From EB88 sp965199135 (GTDB lineage: Bacteria > Acidobacteriota > Terriglobia > Terriglobales > Acidobacteriaceae), in contig OZ240685.1 of the NCBI GenBank assembly GCA_965199135.1, forward strand, positions 2,604,001-2,668,000: 64,000 nucleotides of DNA. Direction: 5' to 3'. Both the position numbers and the translations under genes were made by a program. Position 1 is the stretch's first letter. Each line of letters starts with the position of its first letter. The notes under the pieces are model-generated. The model searched no databases. It saw only the letters and a list, made by a program, of their open reading frames with translations, and was not told where the DNA came from. This document shows positions 15,989-24,483 of this stretch, one piece after another.

Positions 15989-17685
15989 CAACGGATCGAG
16001 GGCAGGGCGAACACGTCCGAAGCTGGTTTCCCCAGCCTCCCGGGGAGCCACTCTATGCCTGCGTTTTTGTGCCGGAGTTCCCCGCGCAGGCTCTCCTGCG
16101 GCTGCGACCAGAACTCACGGGCAAGCCGGTTGCCGTGCTCCATGGCGCTGCTCCGCATGAGCGCGTGTGCGCGGCCAATGCCGCGGCGCGTCGCCAGGGG
16201 CTCACGAACGGTATGACCCGCGTCGAGGCGGAGTCCTTTGGCGGCATGACCCTGCTCAACCGGTCGACACGCGAAGAAGAGCAGGGACGGCAGATCCTGC
16301 TTGGTGCCGTGAGCAACTACACGCCCATGGCCGAAACACGCCACACCGACACAGAAGCTATCTGCGTCCTCGACGTTGCGGGTATGGCCCGGCTCTACAC
16401 GGAACCGAAGCTGTTTACCCGAGCCTTGTGCGCTGCATTGAAGAGCCGCGGCCTCCATGCCTCGCTCGCCATCAGCCGGAACTTCCACGCAGCCTGCGCT
16501 GTTGCACGCGGCAAGCAGGGAACCACAGTGATCGCTCCGGGAGAGGAGCAGTCCATGCTGTCACCCTTGCTGCTTCACGTCGTGGGCGTGGAGCCGGAGC
16601 AGTCCGCGACACTGCAGTTATGGGGGATCCGCACTTTGGGCGGCCTCGCGGCCCTGCCGCAAAAGGAGCTGATCGCGCGCATGGGGCAGCCCGGTAAACA
16701 ACTGCGTGAGCTGGCGCGGGGCGAGCATCCTCACCTGTTTGCTCCCGAGCCGGTGCGCTGGGAGCTCCACGAGGAATTCCAGTTCGACGCACCGGTCACG
16801 CTGTTTGACGGCATCCTGTTTGTGCTTTCGACGATGATCGACCAGCTCGTCTCGCAGGCGCGGGAACGGATCCTCGCGATCGCTACGGTGACCGTGTTGT
16901 TCCACCTGGAACGCAATGTCTCCGACCCACAAGCGAGCAACAAGGTTAAAGCGTTACTTGAAGGATCAAAAGAGGCAACACACCAACGTGTGATCCGACC
17001 CACGCTGCCAACCGGCGACAAGCGGGTGCTGCTGAGATTGTTGCAGCTCGACCTGGCGGCACATCCTCCCGGGGCACCCGTCCTGGGTGTCGTTGTGGAG
17101 GCTACGGCTGCCCGTACCGGCGCGGTGCAGAATGGCCTGTTTGCGCCGCCACTTCCTGAGCCCTCGCGGCTCGATGTCACCGTCGCCCGGCTGACCGCGC
17201 TTGTAGGTGAGGGGCGCGTCGGGTCGCCGGTCTTACGTGACACTTACTGTCCAGACAGCTTCAACGTGGACCTGTTCCAGAACCAGCCTGCCGAATCCTC
17301 TGCGGCCGTACGGCGTGCCCCGGCGATGCGTCTCCTGCGGCCAGCCGAGCCTGCCACCGTGTACACCCGTGGCAGCGAACCAGACCGGTTTTCGTTTCGA
17401 GGCGAGCTGTACCAGGTTCGCTCGGCGAGCGGCCCGTGGCGGATGAACGGCGAGTGGTGGAGCCCGGGCGCGTGGTCCTACGAGTGCTGGGATGTGGAAG
17501 GGGAGCGCGTTTCAGAGCAGACGCCGCAGCCCGCGTGGCCGCACAAGGCATCGCTCTCGATCCGGACACCCTTTCTTCTGCAGACCACAGCCACGCCGCG
17601 CATCCGGCTCTGCTGCCGCCTGCGGAGAACCCTCTCCGCCCAGCCAACGGACAACGACTGGTGCATGGAAGGGCTGTATGACTAG
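15985..17685 (+). CDS. imuB: ImuB, catalytically inactive Y-family polymerase homologue
   Basis: 566 residues. The palm/fingers layout of DinB-type polymerases is recognisable: YACVFVPEFPAQALLRLRPE at the N-terminus, AANAAARRQGLTNGMTRVEA, and the helix-hairpin segment LWGIRTLGGLAALPQKELIA near 210-235. The catalytic carboxylates are missing: the first Asp is replaced in CVFVPEF, and the SIDE-type motif reads CVLDVAGMARLY. That loss is characteristic of ImuB, which acts as a scaffold linking the beta clamp, ImuA and DnaE2. It starts within ATGA at the imuA stop and overlaps dnaE2 by 8 bp, so the three proteins are translationally coupled. Confidence 0.9.
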   Translation: MTTDRGQGEHVRSWFPQPPGEPLYACVFVPEFPAQALLRLRPELTGKPVAVLHGAAPHERVCAANAAARRQGLTNGMTRVEAESFGGMTLLNRSTREEEQGRQILLGAVSNYTPMAETRHTDTEAICVLDVAGMARLYTEPKLFTRALCAALKSRGLHASLAISRNFHAACAVARGKQGTTVIAPGEEQSMLSPLLLHVVGVEPEQSATLQLWGIRTLGGLAALPQKELIARMGQPGKQLRELARGEHPHLFAPEPVRWELHEEFQFDAPVTLFDGILFVLSTMIDQLVSQARERILAIATVTVLFHLERNVSDPQASNKVKALLEGSKEATHQRVIRPTLPTGDKRVLLRLLQLDLAAHPPGAPVLGVVVEATAARTGAVQNGLFAPPLPEPSRLDVTVARLTALVGEGRVGSPVLRDTYCPDSFNVDLFQNQPAESSAAVRRAPAMRLLRPAEPATVYTRGSEPDRFSFRGELYQVRSASGPWRMNGEWWSPGAWSYECWDVEGERVSEQTPQPAWPHKASLSIRTPFLLQTTATPRIRLCCRLRRTLSAQPTDNDWCMEGLYD

Positions 17686-20600
17686 CGCCCCCTACGCAGA
17701 GCTCCACTGTGCGAGTGCCTTTTCCTTCCTCGATGCCGCGACTCTTCCGGAGCACCTGGTCGCCCGCGCCGCCGAACTCGAACTGCCTGCAATTGCGCTG
17801 CTCGATCGCAACGGCGTCTACGGAGCTGCCCGCTTTCATACCAAGGCAGAGGCGCTTGCGAAGCTGGGTGGCCCGAAGTTGCGGGCGCATATCGGGGCCG
17901 AGATCACGCTGCAGCCGAAGGGGGGCGAGCTGTCAGCTTCCAGCAGGAACGCAAAGCGGTTCGGGATGGATTTGCCGCGACTTCCCCTGTTATGCACCTC
18001 GCGCACCGGTTACGCCAACCTGTGCCGGATGGTCACCGGCATGAAACTCCGTGCCCCGGGCAAGGAAGAGGGTTTCGCTACAACGCTCGATCTCGCGACG
18101 TACGCCGAAGGGCTTGTCTGCCTAACCGGGGGCGAAGAAGGTCCGCTCCATGCTGCGCTCTGTCGTGGAGGAGAAACAGAAGCCCGCAGCGTGCTCGAAG
18201 GGCTGGTCGCGATCTATGGCCACGGCAATGTGTACGTCGAGCTGCAACGGCATTACGAGCGTGACGAGGAGTGGCGCAACCAAGCCGCTGTGCGGCTCGC
18301 TCGCTCGCTTGGGCTGCCCCTGCTGGCGACAAATGGCGTGCGGTATGCCACGAGAGAGGAGCGGCCGCTGCTTGATGTGTTCACCGGGATACGTCATGGA
18401 CTGACGCTTGAGAACGCCGGACGGCTGCTCGCTCGAAATGCCGAGCGGCACCTGCGTTCGGGCGAGGAGATGTGCCGGCTGTTTGCCGACCTTCCCGACG
18501 CGATCGCAAACACCCTGGAGTTATCGGCACGGCTCGAGTTCACGCTCGACAACCTGGGCTACGAGTTCCCGCGTTACCCGGTGGGCGAGGGGGAGACGAT
18601 GGTGTCGTTCCTCCGCAAGCGGGTCGACGAAGGGCTGCGCCGCCGCTATGCGCACCGTCCGGAGCTGCTCGAACCGGCGAAAAAGCAGGCCAAAACCGAG
18701 CTGAAACTGATCGAAAAACTCGGCTTTGAGGGCTATTTTCTGATCGTCTGGGACATCGTTCGGTTTGCCAGGGAGAATGACATCCTGATCCAGGGAAGGG
18801 GGTCGGCAGCGAACTCGGTGGTCTGCTACGTGCTCGAAATCACGGCAGTCGATCCAATCAGTATGGAGCTGCTTTTTGAACGCTTTTTGAGCGAAAACCG
18901 TGGCGAATGGCCCGATATTGATCTTGATCTGCCCTCCGGGGACAAGCGCGAGCAGGCGATCCAGTACGTCTACCAGCGCTACGGCGAGCTGGGCGCAGCC
19001 ATGACGGCGAATGTGATCACCTATCGCGGCCGCTCGGCTGCCCGCGAGGTCGGCAAGGTCCTGGGCTTTGACGAGGACACGCTCACCCGGCTTTCGAGCC
19101 TGGTGGGCCACTGGGAGTGGAAGGCTGAAACCGACACCATGCCTAACCAGTTTGCGCAGGCCGGGTTTGACCTGAAGCATCCGCGTATCGCCACCTACCT
19201 GAACCTCTGCCTGCAGCTGCAGGACCTGCCGCGCCACCTCGGGCAACACTCCGGGGGGATGGTGATCTGCCAGGGACTGCTTGACCAGGTGGTGCCGCTG
19301 GAGCGGGCGTCGATGCCGGGCCGCACGGTGGTGCAGTGGGACAAGGAAGACTGCTCTGACATGGGTCTGGTGAAGGTCGACCTGCTGGGCCTCGGCATGA
19401 TGGCGGTGATCAAGGACACGATCGAGCTTGTGAGCGAGTACCACGGCAAACAGTACGGGCTGCATGAGCTGCCACAGGAGGACCCGAAGGTGTACGACAC
19501 GCTTTGCCGTGCAGACACGGTGGGCATGTTCCAGGTGGAAAGCCGGGCGCAGATGGCGAGCCTTCCCCGCAATATGCCGCGCCGGTTCTACGACATCGTG
19601 GTGCAGGTAGCAATCATCCGCCCGGGGCCGATCGTCGGCAAGATGATGCACCCCTATATGCGGCGGCGGCAGAAGCGCGAGCCCGTGACTTACCCGCATC
19701 CCTCGCTCGAGCCGGTGCTGAAGCGGACGCTGGGCGTGCCCCTGTTCCAGGAGCAGCTTTTGCGGATCGCCATGATCGCGGCCAGCTTCTCGGGCGAAGA
19801 GGCGGAGGAGCTGCGCCGGGCGGTCGGGATGCGGCGCTCGCGTGAACGCATGGATCAGCTGGTTATCAAGCTGCGGGCAGGCATGACCGCCAATGGGTTC
19901 GACGAGGAGACGCAGGAGCACATCGTCAACAGCGTGTCGTCGTTTGCGCTGTACGGCTTTCCCGAGAGCCATGCTGCGAGCTTTGCGCTGATCGCGTATG
20001 CCTCGGCGTACTTCAAGGTCCACTACCTTGCTGCGTTTACCTGCGCCATGCTTAACAACCAGCCGATGGGCTTCTACATGCCAGCCGTGATCGTGAAGGA
20101 TGCCCAGCGACATGGATTGAAAGTGCGGCCTATCTGTGTGCAGCGCTCACTCTGGCACTGCGCGCTTGAAACGGAGCCAAATGGTGCGTACTCACTGCGC
20201 ATGGGCTTTATGTACGCGAAAGGCATGCGGGCAGCAGCCGCCGAGACACTGGTAGGGGAGCGCAAAGCAAACGGCTTGTATACGAGCGTCGATGACCTGG
20301 CAGCCCGTGTCGGCGCGGCTAACCGGGCAGGGCCAGGCCTGTCCCGGGCGGAGATGGTGCAGCTGGCGCGGATCGGGGCGTTGAACGCGCTCGAAGACGT
20401 GGGACATCGCCGGGATGCGCTCTGGCAGGTGGAGCAGGCCGGGCGCCCGGCCGGACCGCTCCTCGAAGCGAACAGGACGGAGCCGGTCAAGAAGCCGGTC
20501 GAGCGTGCATCCCCCCTTCGGCAGATGAACACCGAGGAGCGGCTGGTGGCTGATTTCGGTGGAACCGGCCTGACGACCGGTCCACACCCCATGCAGTACC

Positions 20601-20941
20601 AACGACCGCAACTGCGGCACCTGGGGGTGCTCACCGCGCGGGAACTCTCGGCGACGCGCAATGGGGCCTATGTTCACACGGCCGGCTGTGTTATCGCGCG
20701 GCAGCGGCCAGGAACGGCAAGCGGCTTTATCTTCCTCTCGCTTGAGGATGAGACCGGGATCAGCAATGTGGTGATCCACCCGGAGCTCTACGAGCAGCAG
20801 CGGCTGCTGATTACCGGGGGAAAATTCCTGCAGGTCGAGGGGGCCTTGCAGAATGACAATGGGGTGGTGCATGTGCGGGCGGAGCGGGTGAGGCTCTTAT
20901 CTGTGACGGTGGCTAGCACACAATCCCACGATTTTCACTAA
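17678..20941 (+). CDS. dnaE2: Error-prone DNA polymerase DnaE2 (ImuC)
   Basis: 1087 residues, a C-family polymerase alpha paralogue that carries out damage-induced mutagenic translesion synthesis. The PHP domain at the N-terminus (AELHCASAFSFLDAATLPEH) has LLDRNGVYG where replicative enzymes have TDHDG, consistent with loss of metal-dependent proofreading. The palm carries WPDIDLDLPSGDKR, with catalytic aspartates near residues 413, 415 and 417. An HhH region and a C-terminal OB fold (ASGFIFLSLEDETGISNVVI) follow. I set the start at the ATG at 17678, which overlaps the imuB stop (ATGACTAG); a longer open frame upstream lies inside imuB. Last gene of the cassette. Confidence 0.95.
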   Translation: MTSAPYAELHCASAFSFLDAATLPEHLVARAAELELPAIALLDRNGVYGAARFHTKAEALAKLGGPKLRAHIGAEITLQPKGGELSASSRNAKRFGMDLPRLPLLCTSRTGYANLCRMVTGMKLRAPGKEEGFATTLDLATYAEGLVCLTGGEEGPLHAALCRGGETEARSVLEGLVAIYGHGNVYVELQRHYERDEEWRNQAAVRLARSLGLPLLATNGVRYATREERPLLDVFTGIRHGLTLENAGRLLARNAERHLRSGEEMCRLFADLPDAIANTLELSARLEFTLDNLGYEFPRYPVGEGETMVSFLRKRVDEGLRRRYAHRPELLEPAKKQAKTELKLIEKLGFEGYFLIVWDIVRFARENDILIQGRGSAANSVVCYVLEITAVDPISMELLFERFLSENRGEWPDIDLDLPSGDKREQAIQYVYQRYGELGAAMTANVITYRGRSAAREVGKVLGFDEDTLTRLSSLVGHWEWKAETDTMPNQFAQAGFDLKHPRIATYLNLCLQLQDLPRHLGQHSGGMVICQGLLDQVVPLERASMPGRTVVQWDKEDCSDMGLVKVDLLGLGMMAVIKDTIELVSEYHGKQYGLHELPQEDPKVYDTLCRADTVGMFQVESRAQMASLPRNMPRRFYDIVVQVAIIRPGPIVGKMMHPYMRRRQKREPVTYPHPSLEPVLKRTLGVPLFQEQLLRIAMIAASFSGEEAEELRRAVGMRRSRERMDQLVIKLRAGMTANGFDEETQEHIVNSVSSFALYGFPESHAASFALIAYASAYFKVHYLAAFTCAMLNNQPMGFYMPAVIVKDAQRHGLKVRPICVQRSLWHCALETEPNGAYSLRMGFMYAKGMRAAAAETLVGERKANGLYTSVDDLAARVGAANRAGPGLSRAEMVQLARIGALNALEDVGHRRDALWQVEQAGRPAGPLLEANRTEPVKKPVERASPLRQMNTEERLVADFGGTGLTTGPHPMQYQRPQLRHLGVLTARELSATRNGAYVHTAGCVIARQRPGTASGFIFLSLEDETGISNVVIHPELYEQQRLLITGGKFLQVEGALQNDNGVVHVRAERVRLLSVTVASTQSHDFH

Positions 20942-20949
20942 GCAAGTAC

Positions 20950-20993
20950 CAGAAGATGCAGGTTCCTTTGGGAACCTCAAATGGGTTCTTCTG
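20950..20993 (+). terminator. Compound hairpin after dnaE2
   Basis: An inner stem AGGTTCC/GGAACCT (20960-20966 with 20971-20977) is nested in an outer one, CAGAAGA/TCTTCTG (20950-20956 with 20987-20993), immediately after the dnaE2 stop. There is no long U-tract. It probably marks the end of the imu transcript. Confidence 0.5.
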
Positions 20994-21069
20994 CTTTCGA
21001 TTTCCGTCGATCATTCCGCGCTTCGAGTTAACCTAATGAGGCAGGCAAATGCCTGCAAAGGAGTGCTGC

Positions 21070-21699
21070 GTGGCTGTGTTCTCTCCGAAAGTTGTTTCGC
21101 TTTGTACCTTGCTCCTGGCCAGCTTTGCTGGATCGGTCCACGCCGCAAATGCTCCGGCTGCGGCCAATGCGCCTGCCTCGGCAGAGGCGCCTCCTTTGGT
21201 CACCGGCCTGCCCGCACCGCTGTACCTTGCGGCAAACCAAAGCAAGCAGTACCACCTGCGCATGTACCACCTCCACACCGGGGAATCGCTTGACGTGACC
21301 TACCGGGTGGGCAATCACTATGTGCCGTCCGCGATCACGATGTTGAATCACTTTCTTCGCGATCACCGGACCGGTGATACGGCAAATTATGATCCGCACG
21401 AGTTCGACGTGCTGTATGCGCTGATGCAGAAGCTGCATAAGCCGAATGGCGTGATTGACATTGTCTGTGGCTACCGCACGCCCTGGAGCAACAACTACCT
21501 GCGTGAGACCGGCCGCGGGGTCGCCGAGCACTCGCAGCACATGTTGTCGAAGGCGATTGATATTCGCGTGCCGGGCGTTTCGACGCGCACGCTGGACCGT
21601 GCGGCACTCTCGCTTGGCGATGGCGGCGTCGGGTACTATCCCCGCTCCCAGTTTGTGCATGTGGATGTCGGTCCCGTTCGTAAGTGGACCCTGATGTAG
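21070..21699 (+). CDS. DUF882 murein endopeptidase, MepK/YcbK-like
   Basis: About 209 residues, exported. A signal peptide (VVSLCTLLLASFAGSVHA) precedes a domain that follows E. coli YcbK block by block: YHLHTGESLDVTYR, LNHFLRDHRTGD, IVCGYRTPWSNN, GVAEHSQHMLSKAIDIRV (zinc-binding His and Asp) and GVGYYPRSQFVHVDVGP. E. coli MepK cleaves 3-3 crosslinks of peptidoglycan made by L,D-transpeptidases, and an L,D-transpeptidase gene lies next door. I prefer the GTG at 21070, seven bases after AAAGGAG; an in-frame ATG at 21049 would lengthen the signal peptide. It has no Tat motif, unlike the E. coli protein. Confidence 0.88.
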   Translation: MAVFSPKVVSLCTLLLASFAGSVHAANAPAAANAPASAEAPPLVTGLPAPLYLAANQSKQYHLRMYHLHTGESLDVTYRVGNHYVPSAITMLNHFLRDHRTGDTANYDPHEFDVLYALMQKLHKPNGVIDIVCGYRTPWSNNYLRETGRGVAEHSQHMLSKAIDIRVPGVSTRTLDRAALSLGDGGVGYYPRSQFVHVDVGPVRKWTLM

Positions 21700-21710
21700 G
21701 TTTCTGTTGC

Positions 21711-21749
21711 ACGGAAAAGGGCCGCGCTTAGTGCGCGGCCCTTTTCCGT
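21711..21749. terminator. Bidirectional terminator, 17-bp perfect stem
   Basis: ACGGAAAAGGGCCGCGC (21711-21727) and its exact complement (21733-21749) flank a 5-nt loop. The arm carries AAAA/TTTT runs on both strands. It sits between the convergent MepK-like and L,D-transpeptidase genes, ending both. Confidence 0.9.
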
Positions 21750-21759
21750 TTGCAACGTA

Positions 21760-23484
21760 CTATGCGGTGTCGCTGGTGTCCTTCTTGACATCGGGCTTCA
21801 CCGGGAAGGGATCACCCTTCGACAGAACGTCTTCCATGTCCTTGTCGTAGCCGTAGATATCATTGAAGAAGTAGACCTTGCCATCGTCACCGACGCGCGC
21901 CGTCTGGTAGAAGATGCGTACCGGGATTGGATGGGCGAGCGGCACGATCTTGTTGTCCTCGCCGTTCTCCATCGCCTCGTGGATCGCGTCCGGGGTCCAT
22001 TCGGGCTTATCGCGCAAGACCCAGTCGGCGAGTTGCTCCGGGTTCTGAATACGCACGCAGCCATGCGAAAAATCGCGGCGGCTCCGCGAGAACAACTGGG
22101 TCGCCGGCGTGGAATGCAGGTAGATATTGAGCTTGTTCGGGAACATAAACTTGATCAACCCGAGTGAGTTGGTTGGACCTGGCTTCTCGCGGATCATGTA
22201 CATATTTTTCGCGAGCTCTTCGGTCGTCCAGTTCGTTACCAGTTTGCCGGTGCGGTCCACCACCTCGAAGTTCTTCGCGTCCAGATAGCCTTTGTTCGCC
22301 TCGACGTGCGGCACCAGCTCCTCCTTGACAATGGTGGGCGTCACGTTCCAGAAGGGGCGCAGTACGACATACTTCATCTCCTGTACCAGCACCGGGGTTT
22401 TGTGGTCCCCTTCGATCGACTGCCCGACAACAACGCGCATCTCGAACTGCTGCTTGTGGTCCTCGTCAAAGGTGCGCAGCGTGAACTCGGGGATGTTCAC
22501 CTCGATCGGCGCCTCCTGGTACTCGGGTGCGAGCCAGCGCATGCGCTCAAGTGTGTCTTCGAGCTGGTGCACGCGGATATCGAGCGGAACATTCAGCGCG
22601 GCCACTGTCTGGGGCGTCAGCTTGCCGTCTGTCGCAAGGCCATGACGCGCCTGGAAGTTCTTGACGCCATCCGCGAGCGCGCTCGAGTACGTGCTGCTGT
22701 TCGTCGCGTCGCCGGTACCATCCATGTCACCCAGGAGCGCGAGGCGGGTGCCGAGTGCAGCGGCGCCGGGGTAAGGGGAGCCTGCGGCGATGGACTTGGC
22801 CGGAACCGGCAGCGCTTCCGGGGAGCCTGCCTGACGGGCCAGGTCCTGGTAGTGGTTGAGCGCCTTCATGGTGTTGCGGTATTCGTCCGAGTTCGGCTCA
22901 ACATCCTTGAGGGCTGCGTCCATGTCATCAGCGGCGACGACCTGCTGCACCAGGAAGTTCGGGAGATCGTACTTCTTCGCCTGAGTGTTGACGCCGAACG
23001 CGAAGTGTTCGGGGTTGACGCGGCCGATGTGCAGGTCCGAGATGTAGCGCATGGTGGCGACGGTCATGGCGGTGTCAAATTCAGCGATCTGTGCTTCGCT
23101 GGCGCTGCTGAGCCCGGCCAGACGGCCCTGCCAGAGGGAGGCGTCATAGTCGTCCGGGCTGAGGCCCTTGGTGCTGCTCGTTTCGAACAGGTGGATCAGT
23201 GCAAGCGCCTGCTTGGTGGGCTTGTGGTCGTCGACCCAGGCTGGATCCCAGGCGCGCTGGTCATAGAAGGTGAGGACCAGCGGCTTGTAGTCGGAGAAAT
23301 CGGACCAGTGCAGCGAGGCAAGATGGCCGGCGCCGACGTCTGCGTGGAGGGCGTCTTCGATCGGGTCGCTGGTGGCGTGGTCCGTGGCCGGTGCAGTGGT
23401 CGTGCCCTTGTGACGGCAGGCGGTGACCGTGAGCAGCAGTGCAAGCGAGGCGAGCGGAACAACTACGCGGTGGCGGCTCAGCAA
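21760..23484 (-). CDS. L,D-transpeptidase, LdtD/YcbB-type lipoprotein
   Basis: 574 residues. A lipoprotein signal ends in TVTAC. The order of domains is that of YcbB: an N-terminal scaffold, a peptidoglycan-binding domain_1 (ALADGVKNFQARHGLATDGK), then a YkuD catalytic domain whose signature HSTP...RDFSHGCVRI puts the nucleophile at Cys476. Such enzymes make meso-DAP 3-3 crosslinks in murein. The start is a TTG at 23484 with AAAGG eight bases upstream; no ATG or GTG fits the signal peptide better. Most YcbB homologues are membrane-anchored rather than lipidated. It is convergent with the MepK-like endopeptidase that would cut its products; E. coli has the same pair in tandem. Confidence 0.92.
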   Translation of the reverse strand: MLSRHRVVVPLASLALLLTVTACRHKGTTTAPATDHATSDPIEDALHADVGAGHLASLHWSDFSDYKPLVLTFYDQRAWDPAWVDDHKPTKQALALIHLFETSSTKGLSPDDYDASLWQGRLAGLSSASEAQIAEFDTAMTVATMRYISDLHIGRVNPEHFAFGVNTQAKKYDLPNFLVQQVVAADDMDAALKDVEPNSDEYRNTMKALNHYQDLARQAGSPEALPVPAKSIAAGSPYPGAAALGTRLALLGDMDGTGDATNSSTYSSALADGVKNFQARHGLATDGKLTPQTVAALNVPLDIRVHQLEDTLERMRWLAPEYQEAPIEVNIPEFTLRTFDEDHKQQFEMRVVVGQSIEGDHKTPVLVQEMKYVVLRPFWNVTPTIVKEELVPHVEANKGYLDAKNFEVVDRTGKLVTNWTTEELAKNMYMIREKPGPTNSLGLIKFMFPNKLNIYLHSTPATQLFSRSRRDFSHGCVRIQNPEQLADWVLRDKPEWTPDAIHEAMENGEDNKIVPLAHPIPVRIFYQTARVGDDGKVYFFNDIYGYDKDMEDVLSKGDPFPVKPDVKKDTSDTA

Positions 23485-23631
23485 GTCGACAGCCTTTCAG
23501 AAAACGGAGACTTAGAGGGACGGGGTGCTCGCAAGGAGCACAGAGAAGGCGGAGCCGGACAACGCGTAGGATGCGAAGTTGACCACGAATCCAGGTGGAT
23601 CCATGTTACCGAAGTGGTGGTCAGGAGGACC

Positions 23632-24480
23632 ATGCAGGCCAGACAGGGGCAGTGGAAAGGGAAAATGCTCATAGCAGCTCTCTTGGTGGCGTCGACAGCC
23701 GCGCACGCCGAGGGCTGGAAGCTGGTGTGGAGCGACGAGTTCAACGGTGCGAAGAACGCACTGCCGGATGCGACCAAGTGGACCTACGACGTGGGCGACA
23801 AAGGCTTCGGCAACCCCGAGATCGAGCTGTATTGCGCTCCCGGGCAGCTTCTGCCTGGTTGCGCTGCGACGAAGCGGAATGCCTGGCAGGACGGGCACGG
23901 TCACCTGGTGATCGAGGCGCGGCGCAACGCAGCAGGCAGGTGGACGTCCGCCCGGCTGAAGACGCAGGGGCTGTACACGGTGCAGTTTGGCCGGATCGAG
24001 GCGCGCATGAAGCTGCCGGTGGGCGATGGCTTCTGGCCTGCGTTCTGGCTGCTGGGTGCAGACATCGACACGGTCGGCTGGCCCCGCTGCGGGGAAGAAG
24101 ACGTGATGGAATGGGTGCAGTCGTATGGTGCGGGAACGACTTCCTCGACGACCCATGGCCCGGGGTACTCGGGTGGCCATGGCATCGGGGCGAAGTACAG
24201 CTTTCCCGCTCGCCAGCGCGTGGATGATGGCTTCCATACCTACGGACTGCTCTGGTCAAAGGACCGGCTCGAGTACTACCGCGACGATCCCACACATATC
24301 TTCCTGACGGTCACGCCGGCGAGCCTGCCGCAAGGGGCCCCGTGGGTCTACGACCATCCTTTCTTTCTGCTGCTGAATCTCGCGATCGGCAGCGGCGGTT
24401 TTCCTGGTGCCACGGATGCGTCGACTCCGCCGACCGCAAGGGCGCTGGTGGATTACGTGCGGGTGTACCAGCAGCAGTAA
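23632..24480 (+). CDS. Glycoside hydrolase family 16 (beta-glucanase/laminarinase-like), secreted
   Basis: 282 residues. A signal peptide (GKMLIAALLVASTAAHA) leads directly into a GH16 jelly roll: GWKLVWSDEFNG, IELYCAPGQ, LYTVQFGRIEARMKLP and GFWPAFWLLG. The catalytic ExDxxE motif is E155-E-D157-V-M-E160 (nucleophile E155, acid/base E160). LLNLAIGSGGFPG and ALVDYVRVYQ close the domain. The family hydrolyses beta-1,3/1,4-glucans and related galactans. The ATG at 23632 has AGGAGG three bases before it; a second ATG 11 codons on would leave a very short signal peptide. Divergent from the L,D-transpeptidase gene by about 150 bp. Confidence 0.92.
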   Translation: MQARQGQWKGKMLIAALLVASTAAHAEGWKLVWSDEFNGAKNALPDATKWTYDVGDKGFGNPEIELYCAPGQLLPGCAATKRNAWQDGHGHLVIEARRNAAGRWTSARLKTQGLYTVQFGRIEARMKLPVGDGFWPAFWLLGADIDTVGWPRCGEEDVMEWVQSYGAGTTSSTTHGPGYSGGHGIGAKYSFPARQRVDDGFHTYGLLWSKDRLEYYRDDPTHIFLTVTPASLPQGAPWVYDHPFFLLLNLAIGSGGFPGATDASTPPTARALVDYVRVYQQQ

Positions 24481-24483
24481 GGG

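Noticed and set aside
22306..23631. Apparent N-terminal extension of the GH16 gene across the L,D-transpeptidase
   Set aside because: The extension is antisense to a clear gene; the GH16 signal peptide and Shine-Dalgarno fix the start at 23632.
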